A DNA stretch of 57,093 bases, from assembly GCA_946541745.1 (NCBI GenBank), contig CAMNJY010000002.1, positions 1 through 57,093 of the forward strand. Reading direction: 5' to 3'. Source of the DNA: an uncultured Prevotellaceae bacterium (lineage in GTDB: Bacteria > Bacteroidota > Bacteroidia > Bacteroidales > Bacteroidaceae). The first letter of the stretch is position 1; every line of letters starts with the position of its first letter. Under the pieces are notes generated by a model, which ran no database searches, was not told the origin of the DNA, and saw only the letters and a list, made by a program, of their open reading frames with translations. Positions 1 through 9,759 of this stretch are shown here, piece by piece. A program made the position numbers and the translations under genes.

Positions 1-77
1 CCGAGACAATTTGTAAAATTCGTAAAATTCGTAGTTATTCACTCCGTGCGCAGTTTAAGTTAAGGTTAAGGTTAAGG

Positions 78-3000
78 TTAAAATACCCCTGCGGCTATGG
101 TTTGCAACACGCGCAGGGCTGCGGCTACCGACGGCACATCGGCTACCGACATGGAGCGCTTGCCGTTCTGCTCGCGCAGGTTGCAGCGGCGCAGGTGGGT
201 CGTGGCGTAGTTGAGCACACGGCCGAAGGCCTCGCTCTGGTAGTACGGGCTTTGGGCACTTGACACGAAGTAGAGCGCCATGCGCCCCTGTTTGAGCATA
301 ATCTTCTCGCACCCTAACTGACGCCCTAACCGCCGCAGGGGAACCACACGGATAAGCTCTTCGCCCACATCGGGTATAGGTCCGAAACGGTCGACCAGCC
401 GCTGACGGTAGGCCTCCAGCTCGCGGTCGCTCTTCAGGTTGTCAAGCTCGCGGTAGAGGAACATGCGCTCAGAGTCGCTGGGCACATAGCGGTCGGGGAA
501 GAGCATCTCAATGTCGGACTCCAAGGAGCAGTCAGCGACGAAGCTGAAAGCCCCCCCTACGGCCCCCGAGGGGGCTTCATTGCCAAGCCGGACACTTGTA
601 GCCCCCTCGGGGGCGGAGGGGGGGGCTTCATTCCTCAGTTCGGCCATCGCCTCGTTGAGTATTTTCTGGTAGGTCTCGTAGCCCAGGTCGCTGATGAATC
701 CTGACTGCTCTGAGCCTAACAGATTGCCGGCCCCGCGGATGTCGAGGTCCTGCATGGCGATGTTGATGCCTGAACCCAGGTCGGAGAAATTCTCCAGGGC
801 CTCCAAGCGGCGGCGGCTGTCGGTAGGCAGGGCAGCCAGAGGGGGTGCCAGCAGGTAGCAGAAGGCCTTGCGGTTGCCACGTCCCACGCGGCCACGCATC
901 TGGTGAAGGTCTGAGAGTCCGAAGTTTTGGGCGGCATTGATGATGATGGTGTTGGCGTTGGGAATGTCAATGCCGTTCTCAACGATGGTGGTGGAGAGCA
1001 GCACGTCATAGTCGTAGTTGGAGAATCCCAGTACTATCTGCTCCAGCTCCTCGGGCTTCATCTGGCCGTGGCCGATGGCCACCCGGGCGTCGGGCACGTA
1101 CTTGTGTATCATCTCGGCGATGTGGGTGAGGTCGGAGATGCGGTTGTTGACAAAGTAGACCTGACCGTTGCGCGACATCTCGAAGTTGATGGCGTCGCTG
1201 ATGATTTCAGGGCTGAAGGTGTGGATTTCCGTCTGTATGGGATATCGGTTGGGCGGCGGCGTCTGAATGACGCTGAGGTCGCGGGCACCGACGAGCGAAA
1301 ACTGCAGGGTACGCGGAATGGGGGTGGCCGACATGGTGAGCGTGTCGACGTTGGTCTTCAGCTGGCGCAGGCGCTCCTTGGTGGCAACGCCGAACTTCTG
1401 CTCCTCGTCGATGATAAGCAGCCCCAGGTCCTTGAACTTCACGGTCTTGCCTATGAGCTTGTGGGTGCCTATGATAATGTCTACCTTGCCGTCCTCCAGG
1501 TCGCGCAGTATCTCCCTGGTTTGCTTGGCGCTGCGGGCGCGGCTAAGATAATCCACCCTCACGGGCATGTCCTTGAGACGGCCCTGGAAGGTGCGATAGT
1601 GCTGATAGGCCAGCACCGTGGTGGGCACCATGACGGCCACCTGCTTGCCGTCGCAGGCAGCCTTGAAGGCGGCGCGAACGGCCACCTCGGTCTTGCCGAA
1701 GCCCACGTCGCCGCATACCAGCCGGTCCATGGGCCGCGGCTGCTCCATGTCGGCCTTGACGTCCTGCGTGGCCTTCAGCTGGTCGGGGGTGTCCTCATAG
1801 AGGAACGACGCCTCCAGCTCGTGCTGGAGGTAGGAGTCGTGGCTGAAGGCAAAGCCGCGCTCACGCCGCCGCTGGGCGTAGAGTTTGATGAGGTCGCGGG
1901 CTATCGACTTGATGTGGTTCTTGGTGCGCTCCTTGAGTCGTTCCCACTGACCGGTGCCGAGGGTTGACAGCCGGGGAGCCTCGCCGCCGTCCTGCGACTT
2001 GTATTTCGACACCTTGTAGAGCGAGTGGATGCTCACATAGATGGCATCGCCCCGCTGGTAGGTAATCTTGATCATCTCCTGGAACCCACCCTCGCCTCGG
2101 GAGGAGTCCGGCGAGGGGTTGATAGGCATCCTGATCAGTCCGCCGAAGCGGCCTACGCCGTGGTCTATGTGTACCACGTAGTCGCCTATCTCAAACTGCT
2201 GAATCTCTTTCAGTGTGAGGGCCACCTTGCCGGTGCGCACCTTGTCGCTCTTGAGGTTGTACTTGTGGAAGCGGTCGAATATCTGATGGTCGGTGAAGAA
2301 GCAGGCACGTGCATCGACGTCGATGAAGCCCTCGTGCAGGGTGTGGTCAACGGGGATGAACCCCACTCCCTTCCCCTCGCCAAGGGAGGGTTGTGGGTTC
2401 AGGATTTCCTTGAGCCGCTCCTGCTGCTTCTGGCTGTCGGCAAGTATGTAGAGCTGATAATGCTGAAGCAGATAGTCGTCCAAGGTGCGTATCAGCAGGT
2501 CAAAGTTTTTGTGGAACAGGGGCTGGGCCTTGGTGGAGAAGGCTATCCTGGCAGAGGGCGAAGCGTGAAGGGTGACGGGAGTATTGCCGAGGTAAATGTG
2601 GCGGAAGGACTGGATGTCGTCGCGAAACTGTGCCCCGGTGATAAGCTGGCACTCGCGGCGCAGCTGCTGCTCCATGTCGTGCTGCTCCATCTCGGTGGCG
2701 GCCTCCTCTATGCGCTCGGTGACGGCCTGCCGCGAGAAGCCCTCCCGGTAGGTGCGGTCAACGGCATCGGCCACGTAGTCGAAATTGCGAAACACCAGCA
2801 TCGTCTCCTCAGGCAGGAATTTCAGCAGCGACTCCTTGTCCTCCACCTGACCCGTCAGTTCAGGCACGATGTCTATGCGGTCGCGGCGGTCTTTTGACAG
2901 CTGGTCTTCTACTTCGAAGGTGCGGATGCTGTCAATATCGTCGCCAAAGAAGTCGAGACGGTAGGGATATTCGCAGCTGAAGGAGTACACGTCGAGGATG

Positions 3001-3566
3001 GAGCCGCGCAGGGCGTACTGGCCCGGCTCATAGACGTAGTCAACCTCGCTGAAGCCAAACTCCTGCAGCGTGCGCTCAATGTCGGCGGTGGGCATGTGCT
3101 GCCCCACCTGCAGGGACAGTGTGCGGCTGTCAAGCCGCTTACGTGTCACCACCATCTCGGCCACGGCCTCCGGGTAGGTCACGATGTAGAGTGATGCGGA
3201 CGGCACGTCAGCGGCCGAGCCGGCCGAAAGTCTGGAAAGGGCCTCGGTGCGCAGTATCTCGCTGGCAGGGTCGCGCTGGGCGTACTTCACTGACCGGCGG
3301 TAGCTGGAAGGGAAGAAGAGCACGCTGCCACCGCCCATGAGCTGCGACAGGTCGTGATAGAAATAGCCTGCCTCCTCAGCATCCTGAAGGACAAAAAGCA
3401 TGGTGGAGGCGCGCAGGACCGACAGCGCACTGAACACCAGGGGGGCGCTGGAACCCAGCAAGCCCTCAAGGGAGACGCGGCGCTGACGGCTGTCTGCCAC
3501 CGCTGCTGCCAGTGCCGACAACTGCGGCCTACTGGCATACTGACGACTTAACTCCTGTATTTCCAT
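78..3566 (-). CDS. mfd: Transcription-repair coupling factor Mfd
   Basis: 1162 aa; CGDVGFGKTEVAVRAAFKA Walker A, DEEQKFGV box, GRVGRG helicase motif, CarD-like RNAP-interaction domain (GDYVVHIDHGVGRF). Confidence 0.97.
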   Translation of the reverse strand: MEIQELSRQYASRPQLSALAAAVADSRQRRVSLEGLLGSSAPLVFSALSVLRASTMLFVLQDAEEAGYFYHDLSQLMGGGSVLFFPSSYRRSVKYAQRDPASEILRTEALSRLSAGSAADVPSASLYIVTYPEAVAEMVVTRKRLDSRTLSLQVGQHMPTADIERTLQEFGFSEVDYVYEPGQYALRGSILDVYSFSCEYPYRLDFFGDDIDSIRTFEVEDQLSKDRRDRIDIVPELTGQVEDKESLLKFLPEETMLVFRNFDYVADAVDRTYREGFSRQAVTERIEEAATEMEQHDMEQQLRRECQLITGAQFRDDIQSFRHIYLGNTPVTLHASPSARIAFSTKAQPLFHKNFDLLIRTLDDYLLQHYQLYILADSQKQQERLKEILNPQPSLGEGKGVGFIPVDHTLHEGFIDVDARACFFTDHQIFDRFHKYNLKSDKVRTGKVALTLKEIQQFEIGDYVVHIDHGVGRFGGLIRMPINPSPDSSRGEGGFQEMIKITYQRGDAIYVSIHSLYKVSKYKSQDGGEAPRLSTLGTGQWERLKERTKNHIKSIARDLIKLYAQRRRERGFAFSHDSYLQHELEASFLYEDTPDQLKATQDVKADMEQPRPMDRLVCGDVGFGKTEVAVRAAFKAACDGKQVAVMVPTTVLAYQHYRTFQGRLKDMPVRVDYLSRARSAKQTREILRDLEDGKVDIIIGTHKLIGKTVKFKDLGLLIIDEEQKFGVATKERLRQLKTNVDTLTMSATPIPRTLQFSLVGARDLSVIQTPPPNRYPIQTEIHTFSPEIISDAINFEMSRNGQVYFVNNRISDLTHIAEMIHKYVPDARVAIGHGQMKPEELEQIVLGFSNYDYDVLLSTTIVENGIDIPNANTIIINAAQNFGLSDLHQMRGRVGRGNRKAFCYLLAPPLAALPTDSRRRLEALENFSDLGSGINIAMQDLDIRGAGNLLGSEQSGFISDLGYETYQKILNEAMAELRNEAPPSAPEGATSVRLGNEAPSGAVGGAFSFVADCSLESDIEMLFPDRYVPSDSERMFLYRELDNLKSDRELEAYRQRLVDRFGPIPDVGEELIRVVPLRRLGRQLGCEKIMLKQGRMALYFVSSAQSPYYQSEAFGRVLNYATTHLRRCNLREQNGKRSMSVADVPSVAAALRVLQTIAAGVF
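547..632. repeat. Inverted pair of type A repeats inside mfd
   Basis: aaagccccccctacggcccccgagggggct ... tagccccctcgggggcggaggggggggctt. Confidence 0.8.
2082..2120. repeat. GC-rich repeat inside mfd (PINPSPDSSRGEGGF)
   Basis: gaacccaccctcgcctcgggaggagtccggcgaggggtt. Confidence 0.6.
2358..2400. repeat. GC-rich repeat inside mfd (LNPQPSLGEGKGVGF)
   Basis: gaaccccactcccttcccctcgccaagggagggttgtgggttc. Confidence 0.65.
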
Positions 3567-3584
3567 GGTTCAATACACAGCGCA

Positions 3585-4595
3585 CTACTTCCACGAAGCG
3601 CCCTGACGGAGGACAAACGTGATGCGCGACTTGCGGGGCAGTCGCGGCTGCTGCCACTCACCGCCCAAGAGCTGGATGGTGACGGGCTTGGAACTGGCCA
3701 TGGCAGCGGCCACGGCAGGCTCCAAGTCCATATAGTCGCCGCGGCCCTGGCGGTCGACGGTGATGTCGGCATCGCACCGATACTTGCTCAGCAACGGTAT
3801 CTCGGCACAGAGGGCATCGGCTAACAGACGGGCCACGACGTGGGCACCGTAGACGTTGTAGTGGGTGTTGTCCTGCTTGCCGTTGGGCTCTGTGGGCTCC
3901 GTGCCAGGCAGGTACCACATGTGGAGTTTCTTCGACGCCTCGGTGCCCAGGCCTTGCTCCAGGTCGTGGGTAATCTGGTTGGCATCGACGAAGTGGACAT
4001 TCATACGCCGAGCCACGTCGCGGGGGGCCACACGGTATAGGCCGTGGGTGTCAATGAGGGTGTCGCCCTCCACCATCTTCACGCCGTCCTTGAAGGTCTG
4101 CGTACGCAACTTCTCATCGTCGTCGTTCTCAGGGGCGTTGACAAAGAAATTGCGGCGCACCACGCTGTTCATCAGCACCGGAATACCACCGTGCTCACGG
4201 GTTTCGCGGACATAGCGGGCCAGCATGTAGTCGAAGGTGGAGCCTGGGTCGGTATGCCGGTCGGCCTTGGGCTTCTCGTCGTTGTGGCCAAACTGTATGA
4301 TGACGTAGTCGCCGGGCTTCAGGCGGTCGAGCACCTTCTGCCACCGCCCTTCGTTGAAGAACGACAGCGAGGAACGTCCGTTGACGGCGTGATTGTCAAC
4401 AAGGATATGGTCGTCGAAGTAGCACTGCAGGGCCATGCCCCACCCTCTTTCGAGCTTACCCTTCGACAGGTCTTTCTGGGCGGCCGTTGAGTCGCCTATA
4501 ATGAATATGGTGGTCTTCTTCTCGTTGTCGGCAGCCGTGAGCATGATGACCAGGGCTGCCAGAGTGGCCAAGAGATTTATTCGATGATGTAGCAT
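3585..4595 (-). CDS. SGNH/GDSL hydrolase, rhamnogalacturonan acetylesterase-like (CE12 type)
   Basis: IFIIGDSTAA block and C-terminal DNTHYNVYGA (DxxH) catalytic block; N-terminal signal-like segment. Confidence 0.8.
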   Translation of the reverse strand: MLHHRINLLATLAALVIMLTAADNEKKTTIFIIGDSTAAQKDLSKGKLERGWGMALQCYFDDHILVDNHAVNGRSSLSFFNEGRWQKVLDRLKPGDYVIIQFGHNDEKPKADRHTDPGSTFDYMLARYVRETREHGGIPVLMNSVVRRNFFVNAPENDDDEKLRTQTFKDGVKMVEGDTLIDTHGLYRVAPRDVARRMNVHFVDANQITHDLEQGLGTEASKKLHMWYLPGTEPTEPNGKQDNTHYNVYGAHVVARLLADALCAEIPLLSKYRCDADITVDRQGRGDYMDLEPAVAAAMASSKPVTIQLLGGEWQQPRLPRKSRITFVLRQGASWK

Positions 4596-4640
4596 AGTCG
4601 TTGTTAATGTTTCAAGAAAGAAAGAAATCGTATTCGCCGG

Positions 4641-5591
4641 TCAAACGACGTTCTGTGGCCGCTGCTCAACAAAAGCCCTGACATTGTCGATGGCCACGTC
4701 TATCAGCCGTATGCGGGCCTCACGGGTGGCCCATGCTATATGAGGCGTGAGGTAGGCGTTGGGAAGGCCGATGAGCGGACAGTCAGCCTTAGGCGGCTCC
4801 TCGGTGAGCACATCGGCACAATAGGCCGCTAAGCGTCCCGACTGCAAGGCCTCGGCCACATCGGCATCGTCCACCAGCGGCCCGCGCCCCGTATTGATAA
4901 GGATGGCCGCAGGTTTCATCAGCTGCAGCGTGGTGCGGCTGACAAGGTGGCGGGTGGAATCAGTCAGCGGACAGTGAAGGGATACGATGTCCGACGTGGA
5001 CAGCAGCTCCATGAGGTCAGCCTTGCCGACGCCTGCTGGCAGCGCGTCGGCCGGCTTGCTGGTCAGGGCTTTCACCCGCATGCCAAAGGCCAGTGCTATG
5101 GCTGCCACACGGCTGCCGATATGGCCCAGGCCGACGATGCCAAACGTCTTGCCAGCCAACTCCGTCAGCGGCGTGTCCCAATAGCAGAAATCGAGGCTCC
5201 GGCTCCACCGGCCGCGGCGGTTCTCTATGGCATAGTGCTCAGTATGGTTGGTCACCGTCAGCAGATGTGAAAACACCATCTGCGCCACGCTCTCAGTGCT
5301 GTAGGCTGGCACGTTGGTCACGATGATGCCGCGCTCGCGGGCCGCCTCGACGTCAACCACATTGTAGCCAGTAGCCAGCACGCCGATGTATCTGAGCCTG
5401 GGCAGCTGCTCCATCTCGCGGCGATGCAGCACCACCTTGTTGGTCAGCACAATCTCAGCATCGGCAGCCCTTGCCAAAACCTCTGCTGCCGACGTGCGGT
5501 CATAGACGACCGTTGAGCCAAAAGCACTCAGCCCCTCCCACGACAAATCGCCGGGGTTGGCACCGTATCCGTCAAGTACTACAATCTTCAT
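4641..5591 (-). CDS. D-2-hydroxyacid dehydrogenase (glycerate dehydrogenase-like)
   Basis: GKTFGIVGLGHIGSRVA NAD-binding motif, LINTGRGPLVDDADV and TPHIAWAT signatures. Confidence 0.9.
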   Translation of the reverse strand: MKIVVLDGYGANPGDLSWEGLSAFGSTVVYDRTSAAEVLARAADAEIVLTNKVVLHRREMEQLPRLRYIGVLATGYNVVDVEAARERGIIVTNVPAYSTESVAQMVFSHLLTVTNHTEHYAIENRRGRWSRSLDFCYWDTPLTELAGKTFGIVGLGHIGSRVAAIALAFGMRVKALTSKPADALPAGVGKADLMELLSTSDIVSLHCPLTDSTRHLVSRTTLQLMKPAAILINTGRGPLVDDADVAEALQSGRLAAYCADVLTEEPPKADCPLIGLPNAYLTPHIAWATREARIRLIDVAIDNVRAFVEQRPQNVV

Positions 5592-5676
5592 TTCGCTTTT
5601 CTACCTTAATTCAAGTTTCGCATTCGCTCAATTTTCGGAGTTAGAAGGAGTTAGAAGTAGTTATCGGCCTTCGGCC

Positions 5677-7062
5677 TCATGTAGTTAGAAGTGCTGCCAT
5701 CAGTTCGTCGGGCGTGACGAGCTGCTGCTCACCTGTAGCCATATCCTTGAGCGTCACCTTGCCCTGAGCTATCTCGTTGTCGCCGACAAGGGCCACGAAG
5801 GGTATCTGCTTGGCATTGGCATACGACATCTGCTTCTTCATCTTTGCTGCATCGGGGTAGACCTCGGTACGTATGCCTGCCTGGCGCAGCTGAGCGGCGA
5901 TGGGCAGACAGTAGGCTGCCTCCTGGGGGCCGAAGTTGATGAACAAAAGACGGGTGCCGTTGACGGCGTCTTCCGGATAGACTTCGAGGGCGTTGAGTAC
6001 GTCGTAGATGCGGTCGACGCCAAACGAGATGCCGACCCCCGAGAGGCCCGGCATGCCGAAGATGCCGGTCAGGTTGTCGTAGCGTCCGCCGCCGGTAATG
6101 CTGCCTATAGCGACATCGAGGGCCTTGACCTCAAAGATGGCACCGGTGTAGTAGTTCAGACCGCGCGCCAGGGTGAGGTCGAGCTGCAGTTCGTTCTTGA
6201 GGGTAATGCCACCGCCGCTGCTCAATGCGCCGAGGATGGTGCGCAGTTCGCTGACACCCTGCTGGCCTGTCTCACTGTCGCGCAGCACGTCGGCAATGGT
6301 CTGGAGCTTCTCGTCGTTCGTGCCCTCAAGCAGTATGATGGGTTGCAGCTTCTGTATCTGCTCGTCGGTGAGGCCGTCGTCGCGCAGTTCCTGATTGACG
6401 TTGTCAATGCCTATCTTGTCGAGCTTGTCGATGGCCACGGTGATGTCTACTATCTTGTCGGCAGCCCCTATCACCTCGGCAATGCCGGTCAGTATTTTGC
6501 GGTTATTAATCTTAATCTGTACACGGACGCCGAAACGTTGGAACACGGTATCAACTATCTGCATCAGTTCTACCTCGTTGAGCAGCGAGTCGGAGCCGAC
6601 GATGTCGCCGTCAAACTGCCAGAACTCGCGATAGCGGCCTTTCTGCGGGCGGTCGGCCCGCCACACGGGCTGCATCTGGTAACGCTTGAAGGGCAGCTGC
6701 AGCTCCTCGCGGTGCATCACCACGTAGCGGGCGAAAGGCACCGTGAGGTCATAGCGCAAGCCCTTCTCACAAAGCCGGGCGGCCACATGGTTGGGGCTTT
6801 GAGATTTGAGGGCTGAGAGGTCATCATCGGTGAACTTTGCGAGGAAGTCACCGCTGTTGAGCACCTTGAACAGCAGTTTGTCGCCCTCTTCGCCATATTT
6901 GCCCATGAGCGTCGACAGGGTTTCCATGGCAGGTGTCTCTATCTGCTGAAAGCCGTATAGCTCGTAAACGCTGCGTATGGTATTGAAAATATAGTTGCGA
7001 CGCGCCATCTCCTGTGGTCCGAAGTCGCGAGTACCCTTGGGAATTGAAGGTTTGCTTGCCAT
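5677..7062 (-). CDS. hisS: Histidine--tRNA ligase
   Basis: Class II aaRS motifs; [14 protein letters not shown]; start [14 protein letters not shown] preferred over the ORF-track start. Confidence 0.95.
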   Translation of the reverse strand: MASKPSIPKGTRDFGPQEMARRNYIFNTIRSVYELYGFQQIETPAMETLSTLMGKYGEEGDKLLFKVLNSGDFLAKFTDDDLSALKSQSPNHVAARLCEKGLRYDLTVPFARYVVMHREELQLPFKRYQMQPVWRADRPQKGRYREFWQFDGDIVGSDSLLNEVELMQIVDTVFQRFGVRVQIKINNRKILTGIAEVIGAADKIVDITVAIDKLDKIGIDNVNQELRDDGLTDEQIQKLQPIILLEGTNDEKLQTIADVLRDSETGQQGVSELRTILGALSSGGGITLKNELQLDLTLARGLNYYTGAIFEVKALDVAIGSITGGGRYDNLTGIFGMPGLSGVGISFGVDRIYDVLNALEVYPEDAVNGTRLLFINFGPQEAAYCLPIAAQLRQAGIRTEVYPDAAKMKKQMSYANAKQIPFVALVGDNEIAQGKVTLKDMATGEQQLVTPDELMAALLTT

Positions 7063-7067
7063 CTTAA

Positions 7068-8339
7068 TTATTTGCGAACGATAGTTTGTGCACGGTCGGG
7101 ACCGATGCTGATGATACATATCGGGGTTTCGAGCTGTTCTTCGAGGAACTGGATATAGTCACGGAACGGCTGTGGGAACTCATCTTCACTGGTGAATTGC
7201 GTCATATCAGTTTTCCAGCCGGGCAGCTCCTGGTAGACGGGTTCAATGTCATCTTCAATATTATACGGGAAATCGCTGATTTGCTGGCCGTTGTGCTTGT
7301 AGGCCACACAGGCCTTGATGGTATCAAACTGGTCGAGCACATCGCTTTTCATCATGATGAGCTTCGTCACGCCGTTGACCATGATGGCATATCGCAAAGC
7401 CACCAGGTCGATCCATCCGCAACGGCGCTCACGACCCGTGACGGCACCATACTCATGGCCGAGGTCACGGATGAGCTTGCCCGTTTCGTCGAACAGCTCG
7501 GTGGGGAACGGACCGGCACCGACGCGGGTGCAGTAGGCCTTCATAATGCCGAAGACGTCGCCAATCTTGTTGGGCCCTATGCCGAGACCTGTGCAGGCTC
7601 CGGCGCAGATAGTGTTTGACGAGGTGACAAAAGGATAGGAGCCGAAGTCAACGTCGAGCATCGTGCCCTGAGCACCCTCGCAAAGCACTGACTGACCGCT
7701 CTTCAGAATGCGGTTGACTTCGTGCTCGCTGTCAACGATGGGGAACTGACGCAGATAGTCAACACCCTCAAGCCACTTCTTCTCGACCTCACTGATGTCG
7801 TAGTCGAAATTGAGCGACTTCAGGATGGCTTCATGACGGGCCTTTGCGGCGGCATACTTCTCATCGAAATTCTCCAGAATGTCGCCCACACGCAGTCCGT
7901 TGCGGCTCACCTTGTCGGTGTAGGTAGGGCCGATGCCCTTGCCGGTGGTGCCCACCCGGTTCTTGCCCTTCTGCGCCTCGTATGCAGCGTCAAGCACGCG
8001 GTGGGTGGGCATGATGAGGTGCGCCTTCTTAGAGATGTGCAGACGGCTCTTCAGCTCATGGCCGCTCTGCTCCAGCGCCTTGGCCTCGTCCATAAACAGA
8101 TCGGGCGCCAGCACCACGCCGTTGCCGATGATGTTCACCTTGCCTCCCTGGAAGATTCCTGAGGGAATGCTGCGCAACACGTATTTCTCACCTTCAAACT
8201 CGAGGGTGTGGCCGGCATTGGGGCCACCCTGGAAACGAGCTATCACGTCATACTTGGGGGTCAGCACGTCGACCACCTTTCCTTTTCCTTCGTCGCCCCA
8301 CTGCAACCCCAGCAGGACGTCAACTTTACCTTGATTCAT
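7068..8339 (-). CDS. purA: Adenylosuccinate synthetase
   Basis: [15 protein letters not shown]-terminal GTP-binding motif; [21 protein letters not shown]. Confidence 0.97.
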   Translation of the reverse strand: MNQGKVDVLLGLQWGDEGKGKVVDVLTPKYDVIARFQGGPNAGHTLEFEGEKYVLRSIPSGIFQGGKVNIIGNGVVLAPDLFMDEAKALEQSGHELKSRLHISKKAHLIMPTHRVLDAAYEAQKGKNRVGTTGKGIGPTYTDKVSRNGLRVGDILENFDEKYAAAKARHEAILKSLNFDYDISEVEKKWLEGVDYLRQFPIVDSEHEVNRILKSGQSVLCEGAQGTMLDVDFGSYPFVTSSNTICAGACTGLGIGPNKIGDVFGIMKAYCTRVGAGPFPTELFDETGKLIRDLGHEYGAVTGRERRCGWIDLVALRYAIMVNGVTKLIMMKSDVLDQFDTIKACVAYKHNGQQISDFPYNIEDDIEPVYQELPGWKTDMTQFTSEDEFPQPFRDYIQFLEEQLETPICIISIGPDRAQTIVRK

Positions 8340-8832
8340 TATTGTTGTCTTCTGTTTTTGATGATTTCCATGTATTTTTCTGCCTCGTTATCTTAGCCTG
8401 GCAGGTAGAGCAGATGCCGTAGATGTAGAGTGTAAAACCGTCCTTGCGGAAACGTTTCAGGTGCAGGTCATCAATTGCCTGGGAGATCTCTTGCGAGCGG
8501 ATCTCTGTCACCTTACCACACACCGTACACATCTGGTGACAGTGTGAATTGTTGTCGTAGCAAGCCTCGTACTTGGTCGTACCCTGAAAACGGTGGCGTA
8601 TCACCAACCGCAACTCCATGAAGAGGTTCAGCGTGTTGTAAAGGGTAGCCCTACTCACGGGAAATTTATACTCGCCCGCCAACTTTTCTCCCAACTCGTC
8701 CAGCGTGAAATGGCCGTTTGTGTTGTACACAGCCTTCAATATCGCATAACGCTCGGGCGTCTTGCGATGATTATTCATTTCCAGGTAGCTGTCGAGTATC
8801 CGCTCTGCAGCGGTCATCGCACTATCTTTCAT
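8326..8832 (-). CDS. Fur-family transcriptional regulator
   Basis: Winged helix with HCHQMCTVCGK and CSTCQAK metal motifs; 3' end overlaps purA start. Confidence 0.88.
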   Translation of the reverse strand: MKDSAMTAAERILDSYLEMNNHRKTPERYAILKAVYNTNGHFTLDELGEKLAGEYKFPVSRATLYNTLNLFMELRLVIRHRFQGTTKYEACYDNNSHCHQMCTVCGKVTEIRSQEISQAIDDLHLKRFRKDGFTLYIYGICSTCQAKITRQKNTWKSSKTEDNNNESR

Positions 8833-8854
8833 TATATATAAGCTTCATAAACCT

Positions 8855-8865
8855 GTGCAAAGGTA
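8855..8865 (-). promoter_or_regulatory. Bacteroidetes-type -7 element (TACCTTTGCAC) for the fur-purA-hisS gene run
   Basis: TAnnTTTG consensus on the minus strand upstream of the Fur-family gene. Confidence 0.55.
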
Positions 8866-9163
8866 CAAAAAACTTAGGAGTTTCAGATAGGTAGCAGGGA
8901 GTTTCAATCTTCGCTTTACATCTTTTAACCCTTCCGCCCCCGTCTTGTTTGGTTTTTTGATTTCGTTTTAGTATCTTTCCTCTATAAATAGAGAGCAAAT
9001 TGCCCCGTTTCGGAGACTACTCCCGTCAGTGATGCCGGTATGGCTGCTCGTCCGTGCCCTGTTGATGATACGCCCGTGTGTTTCCTCGACAAGCCTCTCC
9101 GAATCAGTGACACCTTCGCACGGCGTCGGCCACCACCATGAGCATCAAAGAAGCAGAAAACCC

Positions 9164-9466
9164 TGCTATGTATGCTATAGTTGGACGTATCTCGCTGGCA
9201 ACCAGCCGCTTATCCTATAGCACAGTTTCCGTAAACTATGCTATAACTGTGCTATAAACTATGCTATAGCTGACGGTTTGACTGATGTCAACGTCTTCAT
9301 GAGCGTCATGTGCCTCATCCCTCTAACTCCGAAAGTCAATCGGATGCTAAAAAACACGGGCTATAGCATAGTTTATAGCATAGTTATAGCATAGTTTCGG
9401 AAAACCATGCTATAGGATAACCCAAAGTATGTCAACTTGTTATAACCAACTATAGCACACATAGCA
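9164..9466. repeat. Long interrupted palindrome with 107-nt arms (9164-9270 / 9360-9466)
   Basis: Outer 21 nt pair 20/21 and inner 61 nt pair 55/61, with an equal 25-nt unpaired block on each arm; arms built from (TATAGCATAGTT)n. Confidence 0.85.
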
Positions 9467-9507
9467 TAGTTTTTCGGAACTTTAATCACAGCACTGTTAC
9501 ACAATAG

Positions 9508-9588
9508 AAAATCCAGGCCTTGGATTTTCCGAAAGGGAGTTACTTTCGCGCAAAAGGGACTCCCTTTCGCACATAAGGGAGTCCCTTT
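9508..9588. repeat. Cluster of small palindromes: AAAATCCAGGCCTTGGATTTT plus AAAGGGACTCCCTTT-type units
   Basis: Units at 9532-9546 (degenerate), 9553-9567 and 9574-9588; same unit recurs at 39268-39305. Confidence 0.8.
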
Positions 9589-9759
9589 TGTAGCAAACTG
9601 CAAATCATAGGCAAACATAACAGTTAATTGTGACTTAGAGCACGTAAAAGTAGGAAATGAGCGTATGTGTGACTTGATTTCTAACTATTTCGGGGCAATT
9701 TGCTCACTTTTTTATCTCGACTGGCCAATAATCTCGGGAATTTTATCTATATTTGCAGG

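Larger units (their letters stand above)
8993..9705. repeat. 713-bp segment bounded by 15-bp perfect inverted repeats GAGCAAATTGCCCCG / CGGGGCAATTTGCTC
   Basis: 8993-9007 and 9691-9705 are exact reverse complements; no convincing gene inside. Confidence 0.6.

Noticed and set aside
57-83. TTAAGG tandem hexamers (telomere-like) at the mfd stop codon
   Set aside because: Only about four copies of a low-complexity repeat next to the stop codon; no wider structure.
927-1967. Long antisense ORF (346 aa) opposite mfd, and similar ones opposite malQ (35010-36332), pheT (27101-28039), the EF-G gene and others
   Set aside because: Low-complexity V/G/H/L-rich translations mirroring high-GC coding sequence on the other strand; no motifs. 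Treated as shadow ORFs.
5641-5690. GTTAGAAG repeats and GGCCTTCGGCC hairpin after hisS as a mobile repeat
   Set aside because: Short hairpin next to the hisS stop is better read as a weak terminator or REP-like sequence; too little to support more.
9532-9588. Possible CRISPR array from repeated AAAGGGACTCCCTTT units
   Set aside because: Only two or three units, no regular spacers, no cas genes in the window.
9373-9618. ORF of 81 aa with KGTPLCAKGSPFCAKVTPF
   Set aside because: It is a translation of the palindromic AAAGGGAGTCCC repeats; the related ORF at 39185-39418 is explained the same way.
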